Shown here: piece after piece, positions 1-5,130 of the stretch
Position numbering within the stretch: the stretch's first letter is position 1
How the letters are laid out: the number at the start of each line of letters is the position of its first letter
Assembly: GCA_947383275.1 (NCBI GenBank)
Contig: CANDCW010000110.1
Coordinates: 1 to 6,693 of the forward strand
Length of the DNA: 6,693 nucleotides
Source: an uncultured Bacillota bacterium
GTDB lineage: Bacteria; Bacillota; Clostridia; Oscillospirales; Oscillospiraceae
Reading direction: 5' to 3'
Position numbers and translations under genes: made by a program
Notes under the pieces: model-generated
What the model saw: only the letters and a program-made list of their open reading frames with translations
What the model was told of the DNA's origin: nothing
The model's database searches: none

Positions 1-1
1 C

Positions 2-745
2 CTATTCTGTTATTCTGATTTTGACATGGATCCCGTCAGCCATCGGTTCTGCTGCCGTGAACCCGTTGCGAACCAGTTCGGCACATAGCGTTGGCCAACT
101 GTCCCCGTGAGGCAGTTCCTCTGCGGAGATGCGGAACCCGTCCTGACCCGCAGCAACGGCCTCATTGTTCAGTGCGTTCAGCCGCTGCATATTGGCTTCC
201 ACCCATTCAAAAGACAGCAGGCCATAATCAACCTCTTTTTGTTCTGCGGGTGGCTCCTCCGGCTCGGCCGTCTGGTCACCGCTGTGTCCAGCACGGCTGC
301 CTGATACGCTTGTATAGACCAGCCCCGCAAATTGCAGGTCTTTGACCCATACAGTCGCTTTCTGGTAGCCGCCTGCGCTATTGAGCAGAATCGTCAATGG
401 CTGTCCGGCAGCAAACTGATCGAACGTGTTTGACGCACCCCATACCCATCTGGCATCCGGGTACCGGATAACCACCTGCTCTGTGATCTTTCGCTGAAGC
501 AGACCGAACGCGGCACTCAAAAGCGACTGCTCGGTTACCGGCGCAGGCAGCATAGGCAGCGGGGCCAGCTCAGTCTTGACCGGATGCCTGGCCACATGGA
601 AAAGCACCCACAGGGCATAGGCAATCAGGCCGATCAGCAATAGCAGCAGAAGCGGCCAGAGCCGGACAATAGTGAGCAGCGCTGCAAGCAGCATAATCAC
701 AACAACTATGTCATTGAGCAGATGTTTCTTCTTGTCGGGTGTCAT
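2..745 (-). CDS. Membrane-anchored hypothetical protein (247 aa)
   Basis: Family not recognised. A short charged N-terminus (MTPDKKKHLLND) precedes two adjoining hydrophobic segments at about 12-29 and 30-50, then a basic stop (HVARHPVK), which suggests a membrane hairpin with the large C-terminal part in the cytoplasm; a single long helix pair crossing differently cannot be excluded. Residues 70-145 form a compact mixed domain (helix to about 90, then strands VVIRYPDARWVWG, PLTILLNSAGG, KATVWVKDLQF). Residues 148-172 are an acidic, proline-rich linker. Residues 174-245 form a second domain with LLSFEWVEANMQRLNAL and a terminal ADGIHVKIRI strand. The ATG at 745 has GGGAGGA 8 nt upstream. The stop is TAG two bases inside the window edge, so the gene is complete. 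Confidence 0.82.
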   Translation of the reverse strand: MTPDKKKHLLNDIVVVIMLLAALLTIVRLWPLLLLLLIGLIAYALWVLFHVARHPVKTELAPLPMLPAPVTEQSLLSAAFGLLQRKITEQVVIRYPDARWVWGASNTFDQFAAGQPLTILLNSAGGYQKATVWVKDLQFAGLVYTSVSGSRAGHSGDQTAEPEEPPAEQKEVDYGLLSFEWVEANMQRLNALNNEAVAAGQDGFRISAEELPHGDSWPTLCAELVRNGFTAAEPMADGIHVKIRITE

Positions 746-1079
746 CCCCTTTTTCCTCCCTCTGTGTCGGCAGATAAATATAAATCGTGTTGGACATTTC
801 CCCCTGGCCTGGAGTGCGGACGAGCACAGCAGTTGGGCCTTTGGCCGTATCGCCGAAAATCCGGTAAACAGCGGCTTGACTATCCCCATTAGCCGTAAGG
901 GCTGGCGCCCCAGGCTCATAGCACAGCTGGAAGCTGTATTGCTGGCAGCAGCCTACTGTCTGGCTGATCAGCTGCCGCTGTTGGTCCGTCAGGTGATCTC
1001 CGGTCAGTTGTCTCAATACGACCTCCAATTTTCTCCGCTTTCCTGTCTCAGTTCGTGCTTGAAAGGCTTGGTTTCGCAA
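711..1079 (-). CDS. Hypothetical protein (122 aa)
   Basis: No family recognised. The N-terminus is basic (RNQAFQARTETGKRRK). Residues 18-45 look helical with a polar TDQQRQLISQ segment, followed by a Cys-rich patch (GCCQQYSFQLC, 43-53). Residues 68-103 read as alternating strands (AAVYRIFGD, PTAVLVRTP, NTIYIYLP), suggesting a small alpha/beta domain, and the tail from about 105 is charged and probably disordered. The TTG at 1079 is supported by GGGGGGTGAT. Other possible starts are TTG at 1028 or 1016, or an ATG at 1223 that has a GGAGG site but overlaps the ssb tail and would place the terminator inside the coding region. It overlaps the next gene by 35 bp, so coupling is likely. Coding status is fairly likely; exact start is uncertain. 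Confidence 0.65.
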   Translation of the reverse strand: MRNQAFQARTETGKRRKLEVVLRQLTGDHLTDQQRQLISQTVGCCQQYSFQLCYEPGAPALTANGDSQAAVYRIFGDTAKGPTAVLVRTPGQGEMSNTIYIYLPTQREEKGDDTRQEETSAQ

Positions 1080-1082
1080 CGC

Positions 1083-1092
1083 ATCACCCCCC
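1083..1092 (-). promoter_or_regulatory. Strong Shine-Dalgarno that sets a TTG start
   Basis: GGGGGGTGAT matches 8 of 10 positions of the ideal AGGAGGTGAT. Its GGGGGG core lies 7 nt before the TTG at 1079. It argues that the downstream gene starts here, after the terminator, and not at the ATG at 1223 within the ssb tail. Confidence 0.55.
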
Positions 1093-1100
1093 AAAAACGC

Positions 1101-1148
1101 AAAAAAGGCGCACAGACCGCGGATGTGTTTCCACGAACTGTGCGCCTT
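1101..1148 (-). terminator. Intrinsic terminator after ssb
   Basis: On the minus strand AAGGCGCACAG pairs perfectly with CTGTGCGCCTT (11 bp) around a 22-nt loop that holds an inner GTG-GAAA-CAC stem, followed by TTTTTT. It begins 38 bp after the TAA of the full ssb frame. It should end or reduce transcription from the ssb promoter. The next gene's ribosome site lies only about 8 nt past the T-tract, so downstream expression may depend on partial read-through or a promoter I cannot see. Confidence 0.85.
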
Positions 1149-1185
1149 ATACGCCTGATATTCATTTGGTCCTACAGGAAGCCGA

Positions 1186-1752
1186 TTAAAAGAAGGGATT
1201 GCAGGAATCGCCGAAGCCTTCATACCCGGTAAAACCTCCGGGCATGGGATCGGACGCCGGCTGTCCCTGGGCGGGCGGCTGGCCTTGCGGATAACCCTGC
1301 GACTGCTGGTTCTGAGCTGCCGGAGCACCATTCTGCGCAGCAGGTGCGTTGCTGCCCTGGGGGGCCGTACCGCCAGAACTGGCCTGGCCATTCTTCTAGC
1401 CATTGCCGCTGCTGGCATACTCGATCTCGTCCAGGTACAGGACCACGCCTGTTCGGGTCTCATGGGTGTCCTTGGTCTCCCAGGTCTCCTCGTCATAGCG
1501 GGCGATGATGTTGATGTACGAGCCCTCCTTGAGCTTCATGCGCTTGACGCGCTCGCACATATCCCCAAACGCCTTGACGGTGAAGTTGAGCCAGCGGTGG
1601 TTGTTCTCCGCCTTGCTGTCGTAGACCCGTTTCCCGATCCGGAAGTTGGCAACCTGCCCGGTGTTTTCGCTATTGCTACTAAAATAGCGGACGGCGGGGT
1701 CGTCGTTATACCCCTTGGAGACAACGGCCTCTGTGATGATTAGTTTCAGCAT
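1186..1752 (-). pseudogene. ssb: Single-stranded DNA-binding protein gene interrupted by an in-frame TAG
   Basis: Residues 1-113 form an SSB-type OB fold: MLKLIITEAVVSKG, VANFRIGKRVYDSKAENNHRWLNFTVKAFGDMCERVK, KEGSYINIIARYDEETW and a closing strand VVLYLDEIEY. The protein would bind ssDNA during replication, repair or conjugative transfer. TAG at 1396-1398 (codon 119) stops it after 118 residues. The same frame then runs 69 codons to TAA (1186-1188), encoding a Gln/Gly/Pro/Ala-rich linker and the tip GFGDSCNPFF, as in intact Clostridia SSBs. The codon is one transition from CAG, and the nearby text repeats (AATGGCTAG versus AATGGCCAG). Without suppression or readthrough, the product keeps DNA binding but loses the tip that recruits partner proteins. 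AAAGGGG precedes the ATG. An intrinsic terminator 38 bp beyond the TAA supports the longer frame as the ancestral gene. A sequencing error is possible. Confidence 0.88.
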
Positions 1753-1770
1753 GATGTGATGCCCCTTTCT

Positions 1771-1786
1771 GCAGGTCCTTCCCTGC
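1771..1786 (-). other. Short hairpin presenting a GAAGGA loop before ssb
   Basis: In the transcript GCAGG pairs with CCTGC around the loop GAAGGA. The loop resembles a Shine-Dalgarno but is too far from the ssb ATG. The working site is AAAGGGG, 9 nt before the ATG. A standby or regulatory role is possible; chance is also possible for a 5-bp stem. Confidence 0.35.
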
Positions 1787-1788
1787 CG

Positions 1789-1807
1789 TTGAAATAATTT
1801 ATTTCAA
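1789..1807. promoter_or_regulatory. Perfect 19-bp palindrome, candidate operator or leader hairpin
   Basis: TTGAAATAATTTATTTCAA has 9-bp arms that are exact reverse complements around a single central base. As DNA it has the shape of a site for a dimeric helix-turn-helix repressor. As RNA it would be a weak AT hairpin, because the one-base centre cannot form a loop without opening pairs. It lies 37 bp before the ssb start codon. Confidence 0.5.
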
Positions 1808-1823
1808 CCCGCATTTTCGCGGG
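1808..1823 (-). other. Small GC hairpin in the ssb leader
   Basis: CCCGC and GCGGG (1808-1812 and 1819-1823) form a 5-bp all-GC stem with a 6-nt loop, directly next to the 19-bp palindrome. No T-tract follows, so it is not a terminator. It may stabilise the leader RNA. Confidence 0.5.
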
Positions 1824-1831
1824 CAGAAAAC

Positions 1832-1871
1832 AAAAAAAGTGCCAAACAGCGCAATAGCGCCATTTGACACT
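1832..1871 (-). terminator. Intrinsic terminator in the ssb leader
   Basis: On the minus strand AGTGTCAAATGGCGC pairs with GCGCTGTTTGGCACT (15 bp, three G-T pairs, loop TATT) and runs straight into seven T residues (1838-1832). This is a textbook Rho-independent terminator. It lies about 45 nt after the predicted start site and 80 bp before ssb, so it acts on the transcript that must reach ssb, and it would also stop read-through from the upstream operon. No T-tract follows on the plus strand, so it works in one direction. Confidence 0.88.
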
Positions 1872-1874
1872 CTG

Positions 1875-1887
1875 AAACACGGTAACT
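1875..1887. repeat. Repeat copy 2 (AAACACGGTAACT)
   Basis: Exact second copy of the 13-bp direct repeat at 1902-1914. In the transcript the two copies flank a small stem GUUUUC-UUUA-GGAAAC (1890-1905), and this copy ends 4 bp before the terminator hairpin. Confidence 0.75.
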
Positions 1888-1901
1888 TTGTTTCCTAAAG
1901 A

Positions 1902-1914
1902 AAACACGGTAACT
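1902..1914. repeat. Repeat copy 1 (AAACACGGTAACT), just past the predicted start site
   Basis: The 13-bp sequence AAACACGGTAACT is repeated exactly at 1875-1887, 27 bp away (start to start). This copy falls at roughly +4 to +16 of the predicted transcript, a typical place for an operator that blocks initiation or early elongation. It could also act in RNA as AGUUACCGUGUUU. Confidence 0.75.
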
Positions 1915-1923
1915 ATTATTTTG

Positions 1924-1952
1924 ATTATAGCATGATTATTCCAGAAGGTCAA
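1924..1952 (-). promoter_or_regulatory. Strong sigma-A-type promoter with extended -10, reading toward ssb
   Basis: On the minus strand, TTGACC (1952-1947) and TATAAT (1929-1924) are separated by exactly 17 bp, and TG lies one base before the -10 (TGCTATAAT). This is near-perfect housekeeping consensus. Transcription would begin near 1917, giving ssb a leader of about 165 nt. The -35 box starts 4 bp after the stop of the XF1762-family gene, so the promoter splits the region into two transcription units. Confidence 0.88.
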
Positions 1953-1956
1953 TATG

Positions 1957-2832
1957 CTATTCATCGCAGTTACCATGGTTCTGTGCGGGCCGGGTGTCAA
2001 GGACCCATCTGAGTTTTGGCCCCGCCGGAGCGCGGCAAGGACTCCTGCGGCGGCGGATAGTTCGACACCAACCATCTTTTCGTTCTGGGACCGTTCCAGC
2101 CAAACGGAATCCAACCGCTTTTATACTGCTTCCGCCCTCCGCCGGGAGTGTATAAGTGATAAACCGGGTATAGCCCATCGCCTTCCCCGCCTTGACAACG
2201 GCTCCGTAAAGTTTACTGCAAGCATTGGAGAAGGCGGGATCGCAGCACACACGATTGATCTCCAACGTAAGCCCATCATTTAGATGCCGCGCCTTCGGAA
2301 CGCTGGCGATAGCAACACCAATATACCGGTCCTCGTTGGGAACAATCAGCCCAATGGAAAATTTATGGCCCTGCGGGGCTGCATTGTGGCGATGATAACG
2401 CTGGACATATTCCTTGGCCGCGCGAAACGACAGCGGCACAATCTTCAATTCAGTGGTAATCGCATACCGCCCCCCGTCCACATAACGAAAACACGGCCAT
2501 ATATCTGGGCCGCCGCATATTACAAAGCGTTCAATCTGATGTGTGATGGGAATACGCAGACGAGTATGTTTGTCATTCAGTACGGCTCGGTATGCCAGCG
2601 CTCCCGTAGCCAGTGCCACAGGGTTCAGGGACAGCACTGGGCGATGCAGCACGACAGGGTTGTCCAAAGGATAATATTCTGGCCCAGGCGCTCCAAAATG
2701 GAACACTCTCATGCCAGTGGGCAGTCGCCACTCCAGCCGGTCCATAATGGCATCAAACTGCGCATCGGAATAGACCTGGGAATCACGATACCAGACGCCC
2801 TCAATGTCGTATTGGAAGATGTGATAGACCAT
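1957..2832 (-). CDS. XF1762-family protein with an extra N-terminal domain (291 aa)
   Basis: Residues about 128-276 match what I recall of the XF1762 family, a GNAT-like group found in phages and mobile elements: LxFRAAKEYVQRYHRH (135-149), GHKFSIG (155-161), a GVAI strand (172-175), LTLEINRVC (188-196), NACSKLYGA (203-211), MGYTRFITYTL (219-229), SIKAVGFR (236-243) and a terminal GPKLRW (271-276). No function is established for the family; an acyl-transfer role is inferred from fold similarity only. The first 127 residues are an additional domain not typical of the family, with many aromatics (MRVFHFGAPGPEYYPLD). The ATG at 2832 begins 11 bp after the previous stop. Its ribosome site is weak (AGAGCG), so the start is less certain. 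It is the last gene before the promoter region; the -35 box lies just past its TAG stop. Confidence 0.82.
   Translation of the reverse strand: MVYHIFQYDIEGVWYRDSQVYSDAQFDAIMDRLEWRLPTGMRVFHFGAPGPEYYPLDNPVVLHRPVLSLNPVALATGALAYRAVLNDKHTRLRIPITHQIERFVICGGPDIWPCFRYVDGGRYAITTELKIVPLSFRAAKEYVQRYHRHNAAPQGHKFSIGLIVPNEDRYIGVAIASVPKARHLNDGLTLEINRVCCDPAFSNACSKLYGAVVKAGKAMGYTRFITYTLPAEGGSSIKAVGFRLAGTVPERKDGWCRTIRRRRSPCRAPAGPKLRWVLDTRPAQNHGNCDE
1968..1980. repeat. Inverted, imperfect third copy of the repeat upstream of the promoter
   Basis: AGTTACCATGGTT on the plus strand is the reverse complement of AACCATGGTAACT, which matches AAACACGGTAACT at 11 of 13 positions. It lies inside the last codons of the XF1762-family gene, on the far side of the -35 box and in opposite orientation to the other copies. 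Coding constraint could explain it, so its status as a binding site is inference. Confidence 0.4.
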
Positions 2833-2843
2833 TAGGGTACGCT

Positions 2844-3290
2844 CTATGTGGGTGTGCCGGAAGTTCCGACCGCTGCCGCCAGATAGGAGCCAAGCAGGTG
2901 TATCCCCCGCCACTCATAGATCGGAGTGCTGTCCTGCACATAGAACGAGATCTGGCTGCCCTCGCTTGGAGCTTTGTGGCGGCTTCGCAGTACGACCCGC
3001 AGGGCCTTCCCCTCAACCTCCATCAGAATAGCTTTGGGACGGCGCAGGACGGTGGTGCGCTCCACGTTCAGCACGGCACCGGTTAGGACCAGATAGCGAC
3101 CGCGCACAGCCATCCGATAAAGATGCCACCCGCTGACAACCGTCAGCAAGGCCAGCAGGAAAAAGGGCACAGCGATTGTCACGGTAAAGAAAACCAGACA
3201 GACATTGCCCGCAATCAGTGAACAGACGGCCAGCGCCAACCGAATCAAAATCTGCGTCTGCAAGGGCATGGGGATTTGTGTTCGCTCCAT
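2844..3290 (-). CDS. Small integral membrane protein with two N-terminal helices and a cytoplasmic beta domain (148 aa)
   Basis: Two strongly hydrophobic segments at about residues 14-35 and 36-57 form a hairpin in the membrane, followed by basic residues (HLYRMAVRGRY), which by the positive-inside rule places the C-terminal domain in the cytoplasm. Residues 65-125 alternate as short strands (YLVLTGAVLNVERTT, ILMEVEGKALRVVLRS, GSQISFYVQD) and resemble a small beta-barrel, of the kind seen in NfeD-like or DUF3592-like membrane proteins; this is a resemblance, not an assignment. The start is secure: GGAGGG lies 5 nt before ATG, and the gene begins 12 bp after the previous stop. The stop is TAG, and the same frame meets TAA four codons later. 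Function unknown. It shares the operon with the tail-anchored zinc-ribbon protein, so the module has more than one membrane component. Confidence 0.82.
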   Translation of the reverse strand: MERTQIPMPLQTQILIRLALAVCSLIAGNVCLVFFTVTIAVPFFLLALLTVVSGWHLYRMAVRGRYLVLTGAVLNVERTTVLRRPKAILMEVEGKALRVVLRSRHKAPSEGSQISFYVQDSTPIYEWRGIHLLGSYLAAAVGTSGTPT

Positions 3291-3302
3291 AGTCTCCCTC
3301 CT

Positions 3303-3863
3303 TCAAATCAGCAGCAGACGGCGGGTGCGCAGCAGCTCCAGCAAAGCACCCACTACGTTGTCACGAGCGGGCGAGTGTTCCATCCGTGTCTCCAGAATGC
3401 CATCGGGGATCGTCTCCGCGAAGTAGATCATCTCCGTCAGCCGCTGCCGGCCATCCTCGCCCAAAAGTGCGGGAGTAGGCTGGACCCGCCGCTCCTCCAG
3501 CCGGACCAGTTCGCTGGCGGTCAGACGCAGTCCCGCCTCATGGAGCCATTTCCAGATGCGCCGGACAGACCTGGTTAGGAAACGGTCTGTCCATCTCCTG
3601 CTGTTGGGGCAAATAACGCAGCCAATCAGGAGCCGGTAAGCAGCCAGTGTCCCGGTTTCCTCAGTGGTAATAACCAAGCCGCTGGCCTCCATGCGTCTGA
3701 CTGCCTGCTCCCTGCCTTCTGGCACCGGCTGTGGGGCAAGTCTCGCCTTCTTCCAAAGTCCGGCCAGTTCCGGCCCCAGTGCGTAGGCACAGCCGCAACG
3801 GGATACATAGTCAAGCCCAGTCTTACTGGACTGTGTCAGTTCTCCTTTGGAGAGATACATCAT
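3303..3863 (-). CDS. Hypothetical protein (186 aa), possibly winged-helix-like
   Basis: No family recognised. The protein is soluble, basic and mainly helical by eye. Residues 32-85 (PELAGLWKKA to VICPNSRR) have a helix-helix-strand pattern ending SGLVITTEETGTLAAYRLL, which could be a winged-helix module. Residues 92-125 form a second helical, Arg-rich segment, and residues 136-186 a third helical region ending in LLELLRTRRLLLI. Four cysteines (23, 25, 82, 85) form CxC and CxxC pairs that could bind a metal or be coincidental. The ATG at 3863 is chosen because GAGG lies 8 nt upstream; a GTG at 3872 would overlap that site. A second ATG directly follows at 3860. The stop TGA runs into the Shine-Dalgarno of the next gene (TGAAGGAGGG), which implies translational coupling. 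A DNA-binding or regulatory role is only a guess. Confidence 0.78.
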   Translation of the reverse strand: MMYLSKGELTQSSKTGLDYVSRCGCAYALGPELAGLWKKARLAPQPVPEGREQAVRRMEASGLVITTEETGTLAAYRLLIGCVICPNSRRWTDRFLTRSVRRIWKWLHEAGLRLTASELVRLEERRVQPTPALLGEDGRQRLTEMIYFAETIPDGILETRMEHSPARDNVVGALLELLRTRRLLLI

Positions 3864-3917
3864 AACTATCACCTCAATTTGCTTATTTGCCTACATTACA
3901 CGTTCTGACCAGCAAAA

Positions 3918-4256
3918 TTACAACAGCATCATCAAGATGACTGCCAAAATAATGGCCCCAACGGCACCGAGAATGACCAGTATGATCCGCTTTACCAGTT
4001 CGGGATCCATCCCCTCACCTCGAACCCCGGCATCAACAGGCTGGATGTCATCGTAGTAACCGTCATAGTTTACATCCATTGGATCAATAGGTCTTGGCCT
4101 GCGCTGGGGCGCTTTGGGGGACTTTTCCTGCGGGGGGCGCTTCTTCTGCCGGCGGACACCCACCGGTCTCCCGGCAGGCAGAGACTTCCCGCACTCAGGG
4201 CAGAAAGAAGCGGCACTTCCCGGAAGGGAAGCGCCGCAATAGGGACAAAACTTCAT
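3918..4256 (-). CDS. Zinc-ribbon protein with C-terminal membrane anchor (112 aa)
   Basis: The protein opens with a classic double-CxxC zinc ribbon (CPYCGASLPG at 4-13 and CPECGKSLPAG at 19-29). A basic, proline-rich linker follows (RRQKKRPPQEKSPKAPQRRPRP, about 35-56), then an acidic and tyrosine-rich stretch (NYDGYYDD, 63-70). A single hydrophobic helix at 91-112 ends at the C-terminus with almost no residues after it. This is the layout of a tail-anchored protein whose ribbon and linker face the cytoplasm. Zinc-ribbon proteins with a C-terminal helix are common in Firmicutes genomes and mobile elements, but their functions are mostly unknown. The start is well supported by AAGGAG nine bases before the ATG. 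It could recruit a nucleic acid or protein complex to the membrane, which is inference. Confidence 0.85.
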   Translation of the reverse strand: MKFCPYCGASLPGSAASFCPECGKSLPAGRPVGVRRQKKRPPQEKSPKAPQRRPRPIDPMDVNYDGYYDDIQPVDAGVRGEGMDPELVKRIILVILGAVGAIILAVILMMLL

Positions 4257-4337
4257 TGTAATCCACTCCTTATCAATTTGCTATTCCGGCCTGTTGGGCC
4301 AGCCGCCTGCACAAGGGTGGACAATATCAGTATAGCA

Positions 4338-5111
4338 CTAAAACATCCGGCTGTCATCAGCGCTGCCGCTGCCATTTGTACTGCCATAGACTTTGCCAAA
4401 AGCGCTGCCAAAGCCTGCTCCCGGCGCTGGGGCCGGTGGCGGTGCGGGGGGAGAAGCCTCCGTGCGCTGTGCCGTCGGTGCGCTCTCTTCTTGGCGTTTC
4501 TGCCCCTTTTCCTCAAAGCGAGGGGCATGGAGCAACCTCCACTCCGCTGTGTATTTGGCCGACAGCCACGCCTTGTAATGAGCTGTTGTGGCAAACAACA
4601 GCTCGTTAAGCTGCCGCCAGGTGAGGATGACGGACACATGCTGTTCCGGGTTCTTCCCAAACCGCGGGACAATCAGTCCGGTCTGGTTCTCCTCACCCGG
4701 GCCGCTGTCAGCGGTCAGAAAGTAGTCCGATTTTTCCGCCACCGTCAGCTTAACCACCCGGGACAGGCTTTTCCCATCCGCCCGCGCCTTACCGTAGTAG
4801 GCCAGCCGCTTGGCGGAGGTGCCGCCCAAATGCTCAAAAAGCGCATCCGATTTTCGCTCATTTTTATACTGCTGCATCCGCATGTGGAGACTGCCGTTGG
4901 CGGCCTCCTGCGCCAGGGCCAGGAACTGCGGTACATCAATGTAGATGTGGATATTGCTGGTGTACCGCTGCCCCGCAGGCCGGGACTTGTCGTAGGCCAC
5001 AAACTGCAGGTGGATCTTCTCCAGGTGGAAGCAGTCGTTTTTGACCTCCACAAAACAGTTCCGGGCATCTTTGCGGATGATCTGGTCCCGATTATCGTTT
5101 TGTTTTTCCAA
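4338..5111 (-). CDS. Putative ssDNA-binding-like protein (257 aa) with two beta-alpha halves and SSB-like tail
   Basis: Family not recognised. The first 195 residues seem to have two halves of similar order. Strands at about 19-40 and 52-60 lead into a helix (IHIYIDVPQFLALAQEA, to 70). Strands at about 119-150 lead to a second strand-helix unit (HVSVILTWRQLNELLF, 158-173). A beta sheet ending in a helix, present twice, resembles PC4/Whirly-type ssDNA-binding folds; this is inference from pattern. From about 205 the chain is disordered and rich in Pro, Ala and Gly (PPAPPPAPAPGAGFG). It ends ADDSRMF, acidic residues before a terminal Phe, recalling the SSB C-terminal tip although Arg there is atypical. 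Start taken as TTG at 5111 (MEKQNDN), 12 nt after GAAGGAG; start confidence is moderate. An 81-bp gap with no clear terminator separates it from the next gene. Confidence 0.78.
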   Translation of the reverse strand: MEKQNDNRDQIIRKDARNCFVEVKNDCFHLEKIHLQFVAYDKSRPAGQRYTSNIHIYIDVPQFLALAQEAANGSLHMRMQQYKNERKSDALFEHLGGTSAKRLAYYGKARADGKSLSRVVKLTVAEKSDYFLTADSGPGEENQTGLIVPRFGKNPEQHVSVILTWRQLNELLFATTAHYKAWLSAKYTAEWRLLHAPRFEEKGQKRQEESAPTAQRTEASPPAPPPAPAPGAGFGSAFGKVYGSTNGSGSADDSRMF

Positions 5112-5123
5112 TGCTCTATCACA

Positions 5124-5130
5124 CTCCTTC
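5124..5130 (-). promoter_or_regulatory. Shine-Dalgarno GAAGGAG overlapping the upstream stop codon
   Basis: GAAGGAG on the minus strand overlaps the TGA of the 383-aa gene and lies 12 nt before the TTG at 5111. It is the only good ribosome site near the start of the next gene, and it rules out the longer ATG-initiated frame from 5186, which would overlap the upstream gene by 58 bp and has no such site. Confidence 0.6.

Noticed and set aside
672..1232. Plus-strand frame of 186 codons
   Set aside because: It runs antisense across a terminator, the ssb tail and the 122-aa gene, with no recognisable protein features.
1396..1398. General TAG-to-Gln recoding as in some phages
   Set aside because: TAG serves as a plausible normal stop for at least four other genes in the window (at 2, 1957, 2844 and 4338), and only one internal TAG is seen.
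1080..1496. N-terminal extension of the 122-aa protein reaching back to 1496
   Set aside because: This part is an out-of-frame reading of the ssb linker (Arg/Pro/Ala-rich) and passes through the intrinsic terminator.
1832..1980. Origin of transfer or replication origin in the repeat-rich intergenic region
   Set aside because: Repeats and palindromes are present, but there is no adjacent relaxase or replication initiator gene and no recognisable nick site. Promoter and terminator signals explain the region better.
1746..2114. Minus-strand frame of 122 codons across the control region
   Set aside because: It reads through the promoter, repeats and terminator and overlaps the end of the XF1762-family gene in another frame.
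4280..4300. GGCC-rich hairpin between the 257-aa and 112-aa genes
   Set aside because: The stem is only about 4-5 bp and no T-tract follows, so it is not supported as a terminator.
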